Shown here: positions 54,249 through 62,978 of the stretch, one piece after another | Layout: each line of letters opens with the position of its first letter | Position numbering within the stretch: position 1 is the stretch's first letter | Origin: Veillonella sp. CHU740 | GTDB taxonomy: Bacteria > Bacillota > Negativicutes > Veillonellales > Veillonellaceae | Reading direction: 5' to 3' | Length of the DNA: 64,000 nt | Assembly (NCBI RefSeq): GCF_003992055.1 | Contig: NZ_RQVD01000003.1 | Coordinates: forward strand, 1 to 64,000 | The notes under the pieces: generated by a model | The model's input: the letters and a program-made list of their open reading frames with translations, nothing else | Database searches by the model: none | What the model was told of the DNA's origin: nothing | Program-made: the position numbers and the translations under genes

Positions 54249-54812
54249 ATGAAAGAAGAAGTGAATGTAAGAGGAACGATGAGTGCTAGACAAATTACGA
54301 TGACGGCTTTATTTGTAGCTTTGGTAGCGGTAGGAGCATTTATTAAAATTCCGATTCCGTATTTGCCATTTACGTTGCAGTTATTGTTTACTACACTAGC
54401 AGGATTAATTTTAGGTAGTCGACTTGGCGGAATGAGTGTTGTCATGTATTTAATTCTTGGGCTGGCAGGAGTTCCAATTTTTACTGAAGGTGGCGGACTT
54501 ATGTATGTTGTAAAGCCTACATTTGGATACCTTCTAGGGTTTGCTATTGGGGCTTTTGTGGCTGGTCGCATGGTAGAAACTTCAGTGACATTAACATTTA
54601 AACGATTATTAGCAGCATCCTTTGTAAACCTAGCAATCGTTTATGGAGTGGGGATGCTCTACTTATATGAAATTAAAGATTTATATTTAGGAAAACCAAT
54701 TGGGCTTGATGCGCTGTTTATCTATTGCTTTGCCTTGCCGGTGATCCCAGATATTTTCCTTTGTATTTTGGCAGCAGTCATTGCAAAACGTTTGATTCCA
54801 ATTTTGAAGTAA
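54249..54812 (+). CDS. bioY: Biotin transporter substrate-binding protein BioY
   Basis: Membrane S-component that takes up biotin, alone or with an ECF energy module. 188 residues, about six spans. The family marks are FIKIPIPYLPFTLQLLFTT (the substrate region) and SRLGGMSVVMYLILGLAGVP, then GVPIFTEGGG. No ATPase gene is next to it. The start is ATG 54249 after GGAGG; an extension to 54219 lies in the leader. First gene of bioY-bioD-bioA. Confidence 0.92.
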   Translation: MKEEVNVRGTMSARQITMTALFVALVAVGAFIKIPIPYLPFTLQLLFTTLAGLILGSRLGGMSVVMYLILGLAGVPIFTEGGGLMYVVKPTFGYLLGFAIGAFVAGRMVETSVTLTFKRLLAASFVNLAIVYGVGMLYLYEIKDLYLGKPIGLDALFIYCFALPVIPDIFLCILAAVIAKRLIPILK

Positions 54813-54828
54813 AAATGAGTGAATGTAA

Positions 54829-54866
54829 ATAAGGTGCGTATATAATGACTATATGCACCTTATATG
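54829..54866 (+). terminator. Hairpin between bioY and bioD
   Basis: ATAAGGTGC (54829-54837) and GCACCTTAT (54855-54863) with TATA..TATA inside form a stem. Only GGATTTT follows, so it may stabilise or partly end the bioY message rather than stop it fully. Confidence 0.5.
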
Positions 54867-54918
54867 GATTTTACAGAGGAAAATAGCAAGATATACAACG
54901 TAAGAAAGGGTATGAATC

Positions 54919-55623
54919 ATGACAACTATACAAAAACCGAAGGGTTTATATATCTTAGGAACAGGAACTGATGTTGGTAAAACATATATTACAGCATTAT
55001 GGTTGAAACGTCTTAGTGAGGCGGGACATGATGTAGCCTATTACAAAGCAGCTGTCAGTGGTGCACCTAGTATTACTGAAAGTGATGCAGGGTACGTAAA
55101 ACAAGTGGCAGGACTTTCACAGGCAGATGATACATTGCTATCCTATGTATTTGATGAGGCAGTATCGCCCCATTTGGCAGCGCGTCATGAAGGGAAAGTC
55201 ATCGATAGAACTGTGGTGAACAAAAACTTCTGTCATGTAGCGAGGGCCCATGCATACACAACGGTAGAAGGTAGTGGCGGTATCATATGCCCTCTGCATG
55301 TAACAGATACAGAACTGTATATGCTAGAAGATGTGGTAAAAGATTTAAACTTACCCACTATAGTAGTAGCCACAGCGGCATTAGGGACGATTAATAGCAC
55401 AGTATTAACAATCCATTATTTGCAATCCAAAGGTATTCCTGTAAAAGGTATTATTGTAAATCACTACACAGGAAATCCTATGGAAGAAGATAATTGCGTG
55501 ATGATGGAACGATTGACAAGCATTCCTGTATTAGATCGAGTAGGGCCAGGTCAAACATCGTTGCATATGGACGTAGATGCTATGTTAAGTTGCTACGAGG
55601 ATATAGTGAATCCCCATGCGTAA
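54919..55623 (+). CDS. bioD: Dethiobiotin synthetase
   Basis: Converts DAPA and CO2 to dethiobiotin with ATP. 234 residues. The P-loop is GTGTDVGKTYITALWL, the standard BioD motif. EGSGGIICPL and VVATAALGTINST are also characteristic. It follows bioY by about 106 bases including a hairpin and precedes bioA by 33 bases. BioB and BioF, needed for a full pathway, are not in the window. Confidence 0.94.
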   Translation: MTTIQKPKGLYILGTGTDVGKTYITALWLKRLSEAGHDVAYYKAAVSGAPSITESDAGYVKQVAGLSQADDTLLSYVFDEAVSPHLAARHEGKVIDRTVVNKNFCHVARAHAYTTVEGSGGIICPLHVTDTELYMLEDVVKDLNLPTIVVATAALGTINSTVLTIHYLQSKGIPVKGIIVNHYTGNPMEEDNCVMMERLTSIPVLDRVGPGQTSLHMDVDAMLSCYEDIVNPHA

Positions 55624-55656
55624 TTAGATAATTATAAGAGAGGTATAGGTATACAC

Positions 55657-57003
55657 ATGAAAGATTGGGCAAAAAAAGATTTAGAATTAATTTGGCATCC
55701 ATGTTCTCAAATGAAAGATTATGAAACATTGCCACCGATTGTGATCGACCATGCAAAAGGTTGTTATTTATATGATGTAGAGGGAAAAGAATATATAGAT
55801 ATCATCAGTTCTTGGTGGTGTAATTTATTGGGTCACTGTCATCCAAAGGTAAATGAAGCCATTAAACAACAACTAGATACATTGGAGCATGTTATCTTTG
55901 CTAACTTTAGTCATCGCCCTGCCATCACTTTGGCGGAACGTTTGAAAGAAGTAGTACCAGAAGGATTAACACGCTTTCACTTTAGTGATAATGGGTCTGG
56001 TGCTGTAGAATGTGCTTTAAAAATGGCCTTCCAATACCACTATCAAACAGGTCATCCAGAGCGTCAAAAATTTTTATGCCTTAGTGAGAGCTACCATGGT
56101 GAAACCATTGGAGCTTTGTCTGTAGGTAGCATGGATTTATTTGCTGAAATTTATAAACCGATGTTGATGGATCAAACTATCCACACGCAAGGACCAGATT
56201 GCTATCGTTGCCCTTATGATAAAACTCGTGAAACTTGTTCTTGTGAATGTTTTGAGCATATGGAACAAGACTTTGCAGAACATGGATCTACCTTGGCAGC
56301 AGTAATCGTCGAACCATTGATTCAAGGGTGTGCAGGTATGAAAATGTATCCGCCAGAATACCTACGTAAACTACGTGAGTTGTGCGACCGTTATGGAGTG
56401 TTACTGATTGCTGATGAAATTGCTACAGGATTTGGACGTACAGGTAAGTTATTTGCTTTTGACCATGCTGGAGTATCGCCAGATATCATGACCGTATCCA
56501 AAGCATTGACGGGTGGCTATATGCCGATGTCCATTACAGTGGTGGCTGAAAAAATTTACCAAGCTTTCTACGATGATTACCATACTATGAAAGCGTTTAT
56601 GCATAGCCATACCTATAGTGGTAACCCATTGGGATGTGCTGCTGCATTGGCTGTCCTTGATACATTGCGTGATGAGCATATTTTAGAACAAGCTGAAGAT
56701 ATGGGGAATTATTTACACGATGCCTTATTGAAAGCTTTAGGCAACCATCCAAATGTAGGTGAAATCCGCCGTATGGGACTAATCAATGCTATCGAACTTG
56801 TAAAAGATAAAGATACAAAAGAAGGCTTTGATGGATCCTTGCGCATGGGGTATCAAATCTATAAAAAAGCCTTGGATAGAGGTTTATTACTACGTCCATT
56901 AGGAAATGTAATTTATTTCAACCCACCTTTAACAATTGATAAAGAGACTATCGATATCGCCATTGAACGAACAGTACAAGCCATGGCAGATGTATTGGGG
57001 TAG
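55657..57003 (+). CDS. bioA: Adenosylmethionine-8-amino-7-oxononanoate aminotransferase
   Basis: PLP enzyme making DAPA from KAPA with SAM as amino donor. 448 residues. WHPCSQMKDY, SSWWCNLLGHCHPKV and the PLP Lys in VSKALTGGYMPM are family marks; GIADEIATGFGRTG-like segment IADEIATGFGRTGKLFAF is present. An insertion carries several Cys (CYRCPYDKTRETCSCECF), a metal-like knuckle seen in some BioA. Followed by a bidirectional terminator. Confidence 0.94.
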   Translation: MKDWAKKDLELIWHPCSQMKDYETLPPIVIDHAKGCYLYDVEGKEYIDIISSWWCNLLGHCHPKVNEAIKQQLDTLEHVIFANFSHRPAITLAERLKEVVPEGLTRFHFSDNGSGAVECALKMAFQYHYQTGHPERQKFLCLSESYHGETIGALSVGSMDLFAEIYKPMLMDQTIHTQGPDCYRCPYDKTRETCSCECFEHMEQDFAEHGSTLAAVIVEPLIQGCAGMKMYPPEYLRKLRELCDRYGVLLIADEIATGFGRTGKLFAFDHAGVSPDIMTVSKALTGGYMPMSITVVAEKIYQAFYDDYHTMKAFMHSHTYSGNPLGCAAALAVLDTLRDEHILEQAEDMGNYLHDALLKALGNHPNVGEIRRMGLINAIELVKDKDTKEGFDGSLRMGYQIYKKALDRGLLLRPLGNVIYFNPPLTIDKETIDIAIERTVQAMADVLG

Positions 57004-57064
57004 TAAAATGAATGCATTATTATAGTAGTTCTATAACTCGTAATGAATTAGAATAATAAAAAGG

Positions 57065-57099
57065 CTGTAAGCAAACGATATGAATGCTTACAGTTTTTT
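57065..57099. terminator. Bidirectional terminator between bioA and rqcH
   Basis: CTGTAAGCA (57065-57073) and TGCTTACAG (57085-57093) form a perfect 9-bp stem, with AAAAAGG on the left and TTTTTT on the right. It serves both converging genes. Confidence 0.85.
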
Positions 57100-57182
57100 C
57101 TATATTTTGATTATGTTGTTAGGAATCAGTAGTTCTATTAGATTACAAAGAGCCTTCTATCTTGCATGTAAGATATTCTAAA

Positions 57183-58910
57183 CTAGTTGTTTTCTATATA
57201 CCCCTCAGGTGCTTTAGGTTCTACTACGATGTCGTTATGGGTATTAAAAATAACATACCCCAATGGTGATCCAGGTGGCTTTTTAATATGTTTCACTAAG
57301 GTGTAGTCCACGGTTACTTTAGACGTATCTTTTCCTTTACTAAAGTACGCAGCGATTTGTGCAGCAGCTTCAATCATTTTAATAGTTGGCTCAATGTCAG
57401 ACCGCAAGATCACGTGGGAACCTTGTATATGTTGTGTATGTAACCATAGGTCATTTGGTTTAGCCCAACGGTTGGTGAGGTATTCATTTTGTTGGTTATT
57501 TTGTCCTACGTATACATCGCCACCTGGGACTGTAAAATGCAGAAAATTATCCTTCTTTATTTTGAAAGGAATCGGCTTTTTAGATTGACGCAAGATGCCT
57601 GCACTTTCACATTCACTGCGGATTTCTTGGACAGCCTGTTTTGTTGTAGCTAGGGATAAACTGTACTGAATGGACTCCAAATAGGCAAGACGCATTGTAC
57701 TTTGTTCTAATTGGTATTGACCATTCTTGGTACGATTTTTCATTTTTCGATATAGCTTATAATAGGCCTGCGCATTTTCTGTAATGGACAAAGGTGGGTC
57801 TAATGGAATGGTAATGTTTTCACCTTCATCAGACAGGACATTTTGTACCGTTACTTCAGACTCGTAGTGATGTGGTAAGTAGCTATAAATCATGAGCAAA
57901 TCACCATAGGATTTATACATATCAGCTTTGGATGTGTCATCTAGTTCAGCCTTAATTTTTTCATGACGACCTTCTTCTTTTTTGATGGCGGCGGCGATAA
58001 TTTTTTCTAGTTCTTTTCCTGCTGTGTGAATGGCACCTAGCTTTGCTACATCCTGTGAAAGGGCCTCGGAAATCGTTGTGTACTGTATGGTGTCAACAAT
58101 AGTATGAGGAGAACTTTCAGAAATAGGAATAGGCGTTAATAAACGTTTGCCGGTTGTTGTAGTATATTGCAATAATCCTTGAGCACTAAGAAGTTGAGAT
58201 TGCAAATTGGTCAGTCCATCTGTAACTGTATGAATCAGGTCTGATGTCATGGGTGTAGTAGGCAGTAAATCAATACGATAACATAGATCATCTAATAGAA
58301 CAGGACCGAAGCCGTTAAAGATATGACGAATGGTATTGCCCACTGTGTCTTGTGAAAAGGATTGGAGTAATTGTGTGATCTCCGGACCGGAGAACTGCAT
58401 GAGGTCGACACGAGATGTATTAGGTGGCAAGTCATATGGTAACTTAGGTGCCACAGAGCGTACACGGTTCATCAGTGGAGTGACGTGAACGAGAGATTCC
58501 AAGATGGTTCCGTTTTGTACGAAAATACAATTGGAATATTTGCCCATTAGCTCTACATAGATTTCATTTACAACGATGGAACCATCTAACCCTAACTTGT
58601 CGGCTGTAATGCGGATGATACGGTCCCCGTGAAGTTGCTCAATATTTGTGATGCGAGCCCCTTCAATATGTTTTCGTAAATACATAATAAGAGACGTAGG
58701 CTCTTTTGGAGCATCTACTATTTTGTCTGTTACATAGATAGACGGAGCGCTGCCCACGGTAATCACTAAGTAGGGGCTAGTGGTAGGTGTATTAATTTTT
58801 AAAAGAATACTTGTTTTGTCAATCTGCTGAATACGTTGAATCTGACCATTTCCTATTTGGTCGTTCAGTTCTCGTATCAACACAGATAATGTTAAGCCAT
58901 CTAAATTCAT
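57183..58910 (-). CDS. rqcH: Ribosome quality-control protein RqcH (NFACT family)
   Basis: Binds stalled 50S subunits and adds alanine tails to incomplete chains; older name fibronectin-binding protein A. 575 residues. The N-terminal NFACT-N domain starts MNLDGLTLSVLIREL and has the functional Asp-Arg pair in LHGDRIIRI. A coiled coil follows at about 330-430, then the NFACT-R domain with FTVPGGDVYVGQNNQQNEYL and PNDLWLHTQHIQGSHVIL. The start is ATG at 58910 after AAGGA; upstream ATGs to 58997 lie in a frame with no site. Confidence 0.93.
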   Translation of the reverse strand: MNLDGLTLSVLIRELNDQIGNGQIQRIQQIDKTSILLKINTPTTSPYLVITVGSAPSIYVTDKIVDAPKEPTSLIMYLRKHIEGARITNIEQLHGDRIIRITADKLGLDGSIVVNEIYVELMGKYSNCIFVQNGTILESLVHVTPLMNRVRSVAPKLPYDLPPNTSRVDLMQFSGPEITQLLQSFSQDTVGNTIRHIFNGFGPVLLDDLCYRIDLLPTTPMTSDLIHTVTDGLTNLQSQLLSAQGLLQYTTTTGKRLLTPIPISESSPHTIVDTIQYTTISEALSQDVAKLGAIHTAGKELEKIIAAAIKKEEGRHEKIKAELDDTSKADMYKSYGDLLMIYSYLPHHYESEVTVQNVLSDEGENITIPLDPPLSITENAQAYYKLYRKMKNRTKNGQYQLEQSTMRLAYLESIQYSLSLATTKQAVQEIRSECESAGILRQSKKPIPFKIKKDNFLHFTVPGGDVYVGQNNQQNEYLTNRWAKPNDLWLHTQHIQGSHVILRSDIEPTIKMIEAAAQIAAYFSKGKDTSKVTVDYTLVKHIKKPPGSPLGYVIFNTHNDIVVEPKAPEGYIENN

Positions 58911-59245
58911 GAGAATCCTTTCTATGTTCCATTTTATTAGAACGATATGATGTATAGGGTATAGATCTAATACATCATCTATATATAAGTTTATCATACG
59001 ATGATAAATTGATTGCTAAATAGTTTCAGTACTATTCTTATATTAGTATACACTAATCTAGTACTAGTAGATATAGGTAGCTTTTGAATTAAAGGTAAGA
59101 CATCAAAAATATGGCTGAATAGAGACATCGTTAAACTTGATGTTTCATTGAGAGCAATATATAAGAGAAGGTTAATGCATATCAGGATTAGCAGTGAATT
59201 AAAATTTCTAACTATATTAACCTTATGGTAGATATAGATTAGAGC
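58911..59245. other. AT-rich intergenic region without a recognised gene
   Basis: Divergent gap between rqcH and yicC. Only short, low-complexity AT-rich sequence was seen here; the promoter-palindrome at 59246 is listed apart. The rqcH promoter must lie in the left part but no clear match was found. Confidence 0.5.
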
Positions 59246-59284
59246 AAATAAAACGTTTTATTTTTACGCCTACCGTGCTATACT
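59246..59284 (+). promoter_or_regulatory. yicC promoter with 18-bp palindrome
   Basis: AAATAAAACGTTTTATTT (59246-59263) is perfectly palindromic. TATACT (59279-59284) is a good -10; 17 bases before it the right half of the palindrome supplies TTTTAT as a poor -35. The overlap suggests an operator (inference). Confidence 0.45.
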
Positions 59285-59322
59285 GAAAGGTAAGAAATAG
59301 AACGGAAACGCGAGGTAAATCC

Positions 59323-60204
59323 ATGAACAGTATGACAGGCTTTGGTCGCGGCATAGTGACTACGGAAACAGGAAGTTTCCAAGTAGAGATTAAAACAGTA
59401 AATACACGCTATTGTGATATTACTATAAAAAGTCCAAAACAATTTAATGTGTTTGAAGACAAAGTGAGACGATTGATTCAATCTGCCTTTCAACGTGGTA
59501 AGGTAGAGGTGTCCATTTTGTATAAAGAATCAGGGGAGCAAGAAAAAGACTTGCGTATGAACCGAGCCTTATGTGGACAGATTAGACAATTTTTAGTAGA
59601 TGAAGGCTTTTACCCAGATGTGAAAGATGTTCCTTTATCTGCTATTATGTCTATTTCTTCTGATTGGGTTACTGTAGAAGAACCACCAACTGATGAAGGG
59701 GCGATTGGTAAAGCCTTAGAAGAAGCAACCAAAATTGCAATAGAAGGTGTTCTTGCAATGCGCGCCAAAGAAGGCGTGGCGATGAAAGAAGATATTACTT
59801 CACGTTTACAAGGGATTGAAAAGTTATTTGCCTATATGGAAAGCCGTAGAGATGTGGCTTTAGCACATCATGAAGAACGTTTGTTACAGCGGATTCATAC
59901 GATGTTAGATAAAGTAGGTGCGGATTTTCAAGAAGAACGCTTTGTTCAAGAAGTGGCTATACTTTCAGATAAAGTAGATATTTCAGAAGAGATTGCTCGA
60001 TTTGCCTCACATATGGTACAATTAAAGGAAATCCTCGAAGAAGAGGAACCTATTGGACGGAAGCTAGATTTCTTATTACAGGAAATGAATCGTGAAGTCA
60101 ATACAATGGGATCTAAGGGGAATGAAATTACAATTGTAGATACAGTTGTACAATTAAAAGTAGAGTTAGAAAAAGTAAGAGAGCAAATTCAGAATATAGA
60201 ATAA
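59323..60204 (+). CDS. yicC: YicC/YloC family endoribonuclease
   Basis: In E. coli YicC is an endoribonuclease that affects small RNA turnover. 293 residues. N-terminal MNSMTGFGRG (the family signature) and the later KTVNTRYCDITIK; the C-terminal DUF1732 domain holds SDKVDISEEIARFASHMV and GRKLDFLLQEMNREVNTMGSK. Starts the yicC-gmk-rpoZ run, as in Bacillus, but the small remA gene normally found before gmk is missing. Confidence 0.93.
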   Translation: MNSMTGFGRGIVTTETGSFQVEIKTVNTRYCDITIKSPKQFNVFEDKVRRLIQSAFQRGKVEVSILYKESGEQEKDLRMNRALCGQIRQFLVDEGFYPDVKDVPLSAIMSISSDWVTVEEPPTDEGAIGKALEEATKIAIEGVLAMRAKEGVAMKEDITSRLQGIEKLFAYMESRRDVALAHHEERLLQRIHTMLDKVGADFQEERFVQEVAILSDKVDISEEIARFASHMVQLKEILEEEEPIGRKLDFLLQEMNREVNTMGSKGNEITIVDTVVQLKVELEKVREQIQNIE

Positions 60205-60228
60205 TGCGTAAGTAGTACTGGAGTTATC

Positions 60229-60864
60229 ATGTCTGATAAAGGAATATTAATCGTCATTTCTGGACCATCCGGTGCGGGGAAGGGTACAATTTGTGCAGAA
60301 CTTCGCAAACAAATGCCGAATTTGGTCTATTCTGTATCTATGACCACACGTCAACCACGGGTGGGTGAAGAAGAGGGCATTAGCTATTTCTTCCGCGATG
60401 TAGATACATTTGAAAGTTTAATCAAAGAAGATGCATTCTTAGAATATGCAAAAGTGTACGATAACTATTATGGTACACCAAAAGAGCACGTGATGAACTT
60501 ATTAGAAGAAGGCAAAAGCGTGATCTTGGAAATCGATATTCAAGGGGCTATGAAAGTGAAAGAGGCCTATAGTGATGCTGTCTTTATTTATGTAGTGCCT
60601 CCTTCATTAGATGTACTCACATCACGTTTGCATGGACGTGGTACAGATGATAAAGAAGTCATCCACAAACGATTATCCTTGGCGTGTTCTGAGTTAGCCT
60701 TAGCACATCGCTATGACTATATTGTAGTCAATGACGATTTAGAAGATGCCATTGAAAGAACGGCTTCTATTTTAAGAGCTGAGACCTGCAAGATTAGTCG
60801 AAATAAAGAAAAAATTCAATACATTTATAAACGATATAGCAATGAGCAACAAGAAAATCATTAA
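60229..60864 (+). CDS. gmk: Guanylate kinase
   Basis: Phosphorylates GMP to GDP. 211 residues. P-loop SGPSGAGKGT; the GMP-binding part SVSMTTRQPRVGEEEGISYFF and KVYDNYYGTPKEHV are conserved. Follows yicC by 24 bases, precedes rpoZ by 53 bases. It links the purine pathway of the window to GTP. Confidence 0.95.
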   Translation: MSDKGILIVISGPSGAGKGTICAELRKQMPNLVYSVSMTTRQPRVGEEEGISYFFRDVDTFESLIKEDAFLEYAKVYDNYYGTPKEHVMNLLEEGKSVILEIDIQGAMKVKEAYSDAVFIYVVPPSLDVLTSRLHGRGTDDKEVIHKRLSLACSELALAHRYDYIVVNDDLEDAIERTASILRAETCKISRNKEKIQYIYKRYSNEQQENH

Positions 60865-60917
60865 GTTGCTATTGGTATTTCAAAATACTAGTGTTTAATA
60901 CAGAGGAGACTTTCATT

Positions 60918-61130
60918 ATGATGGTAGAACCGCATTTAAAAGATTTGGAAAAACAAGTGGATAGTAAATACACATTGGTGACATTAGCAGCTAAGCGTGC
61001 TCGTGAATTGACAGATGGAGATCCATCCCTTGTAGGTGAAGTAGGAACAGAAAATCCTGTATCCATTGCTTTGTATGAAATCGCCGCAGAGCAAGTAGGT
61101 TTTGAACGCACAAAAGATGGCGTAAAATAA
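60918..61130 (+). CDS. rpoZ: RNA polymerase omega subunit
   Basis: Assists assembly of beta' into RNA polymerase. 70 residues, short but complete: DSKYTLVTLAAKRARELTDG is the core, and NPVSIALYEIAAEQVGF the second helix. The start is ATG 60918 (or 60921) after AGAGGAG; a frame extension to 60891 has no site. Ends the yicC run before a strong terminator. Confidence 0.93.
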   Translation: MMVEPHLKDLEKQVDSKYTLVTLAAKRARELTDGDPSLVGEVGTENPVSIALYEIAAEQVGFERTKDGVK

Positions 61131-61149
61131 TTTGATATATTGATAATAG

Positions 61150-61198
61150 ATACCTAATGAATAGAGGAATTAACACTGTATTCATTAGGTATTTTTTT
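61150..61198 (+). terminator. rpoZ terminator
   Basis: ATACCTAATGAATA (61150-61163) pairs with TATTCATTAGGTAT (61179-61192), 14 bp, then TTTTTT. Confidence 0.9.
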
Positions 61199-61310
61199 AA
61201 CGTATACTACATTCCTAAAAGCTATAATTAAAGCGCACTATAAAGGTAGAAAATATAAGGCAAGTAGGGTATAATTGAACTGTTCATGTAAATATGTATT
61301 GGAGGTTTAT

Positions 61311-61805
61311 ATGGCTAAAGATTGTTCATTTGACGTTGTATCCGAAGTGGATATGCAAGAAGTAGATAATGCAGTAAATCAAGCGAAGAAAGAAATTGGT
61401 ACACGCTACGATTTCCGTAATAGTAAAGCAGATATAGAGCATGATGGTGATACCATTAAAATTCATTGTGATGATGAATATAAATTAGGTGCAATCATTG
61501 ATGTGTTAAAAGGTAAAATGGTAAAACGTAATGTAGCCATTAAAAATTTAGAGTATGGTAAAATTGAACCAGCATCTGGCGGCACTGTACGCCAAGTTGT
61601 GACCATTAAAAATGGTATCTCTAAAGAGGTGGCTAAGGATGTTGTCAAATTAATCAAAAACATGAAGTTAAAAGTGACAGCTCAAATTATGGAAGACCAA
61701 GTACGTGTAGCAGGAAAAGATAAAGATCAACTACAAGCAGTGATTACCATGCTTCGTGAACAAGACTTACCTGTGGAATTACAATTTGTGAATTTCCGTT
61801 CTTAA
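61311..61805 (+). CDS. yajQ: YajQ family nucleotide-binding protein
   Basis: Small cytoplasmic protein; a Xanthomonas relative binds cyclic di-GMP, and roles elsewhere are unclear. 164 residues: two ferredoxin-like halves. Signatures are FDVVSEVDMQEVDNAVNQAK, GTRYDFRNSKADIEHDGD and the C-terminal VRVAGKDKDQLQAVI. The start is ATG 61311 after TTGGAGG; an extension to 61275 lacks a site. Monocistronic between two terminators. Confidence 0.92.
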   Translation: MAKDCSFDVVSEVDMQEVDNAVNQAKKEIGTRYDFRNSKADIEHDGDTIKIHCDDEYKLGAIIDVLKGKMVKRNVAIKNLEYGKIEPASGGTVRQVVTIKNGISKEVAKDVVKLIKNMKLKVTAQIMEDQVRVAGKDKDQLQAVITMLREQDLPVELQFVNFRS

Positions 61806-61813
61806 TCAAATAG

Positions 61814-61845
61814 AGGAGCATCACCCAATCGATGCTCCTATTTTA
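61814..61845 (+). terminator. yajQ terminator
   Basis: AGGAGCATC (61814-61822) and GATGCTCCT (61831-61839) form a 9-bp stem, 8-base loop, followed by ATTTTAT. cbiD starts 20 bases after it. Confidence 0.78.
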
Positions 61846-61859
61846 TCATGTGAGGGACT

Positions 61860-62978
61860 ATGAACGTAGAAGATATGCGTGGTGGGTACACCACTGGTTC
61901 CTGTGCAACCGCAGGGGTGAAAGCTGGACTCTTAGCCCTAATCGAAGAAGAAATAGTGGACCAAGTGTCTATACGAAATCCTCAAGATGCTTTCATTGTT
62001 GTGCCTATTGCGAAGGTAGAAGTACTATCACCTACTGAGGCTATGGTAACTGTTGTGAAAGACGGTGGCGATGACCCGGATGTAACACATGGTACAGATA
62101 TTGTGACTACGGTGACATTAAATCAGTCGGGAACGATTACCTATGAAGCAGGTTTTGGCGTAGGAACCATAACGAAACCGGGACTGGCGTTACCTGTAGG
62201 AGAACCTGCTATCAATCCGGGCCCTAGAACAATGATTTCCTATGTGTTCGATGAACTAGTGCCTAAGGGTACGGGCATCCATGTGAAAGTATCCGTACCA
62301 GCCGGGGAAACCTTAGCTAGAAAGACCTTGAATGGCACTCTTGGTATTGAAGGTGGTATTTCTATCATTGGCACTACAGGTATTGTAAAACCAATGAGTG
62401 AAGAAGGATTCAAAAACTCCTTGGTACCTCAATTACGAGTGATGAAGGAAGCTGGTTACACCACTGCGATTTTAGTGCCTGGCCGTATTGGACAGGAAAT
62501 TGCCAAAGAGCAGCTAGGTATTTCTATCAATCAAATGGCAGAAACTAGTAATTTTATCGGCTTTATGTTAGAACAATGCGTGAAGATTGGCTTCAAAAAT
62601 ATTCTTATCATAGGTCATATTGGTAAAATTATTAAATTGGCTAGCGGTAGCTTTCACACGCATAACCGCATGAGTGATGGACGTATGGAAACGATCGTGG
62701 CCTATGCAGCATTAGAAGGGGCCTCCCAACAGGTGTGTGAAGAATTGATGGACTGCCGCACTACAGAAGCAGCTATGCCAATTATTGAACGAGAGCATCT
62801 AGAGGGTATTTATCAGCGCGTAGCGGATCGCGCATCCTTGCGCTCTATGCGCTATATTGCGCAAGATGCAAACGTTGGTATTATCATATCTACCTTAGAT
62901 GGCACTATATTGGCCGTCGATGAGGTAGCGAAGAAAATAGGAGAAGAAGAATCATGGCACATACCTTGTATGTCGTAG
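61860..62978 (+). CDS. cbiD: Cobalt-precorrin-5B C1-methyltransferase
   Basis: SAM-dependent methylation at C1 in the oxygen-independent corrin pathway. 372 residues. Begins RGGYTTGSCATAGVKAGL, the CbiD signature; other marks are GDDPDVTHGTDI, NPGPRTMIS and GHIGKIIKLASGSFHTH. The start follows GAGGGA. No cobalamin riboswitch was seen in the short leader. It overlaps cbiE by 25 bases. Confidence 0.94.
   Translation: MNVEDMRGGYTTGSCATAGVKAGLLALIEEEIVDQVSIRNPQDAFIVVPIAKVEVLSPTEAMVTVVKDGGDDPDVTHGTDIVTTVTLNQSGTITYEAGFGVGTITKPGLALPVGEPAINPGPRTMISYVFDELVPKGTGIHVKVSVPAGETLARKTLNGTLGIEGGISIIGTTGIVKPMSEEGFKNSLVPQLRVMKEAGYTTAILVPGRIGQEIAKEQLGISINQMAETSNFIGFMLEQCVKIGFKNILIIGHIGKIIKLASGSFHTHNRMSDGRMETIVAYAALEGASQQVCEELMDCRTTEAAMPIIEREHLEGIYQRVADRASLRSMRYIAQDANVGIIISTLDGTILAVDEVAKKIGEEESWHIPCMS

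Noticed and set aside
61806-61859. Cobalamin riboswitch before cbiD
   Set aside because: Only 54 bases, filled by a terminator; far too short for the aptamer.
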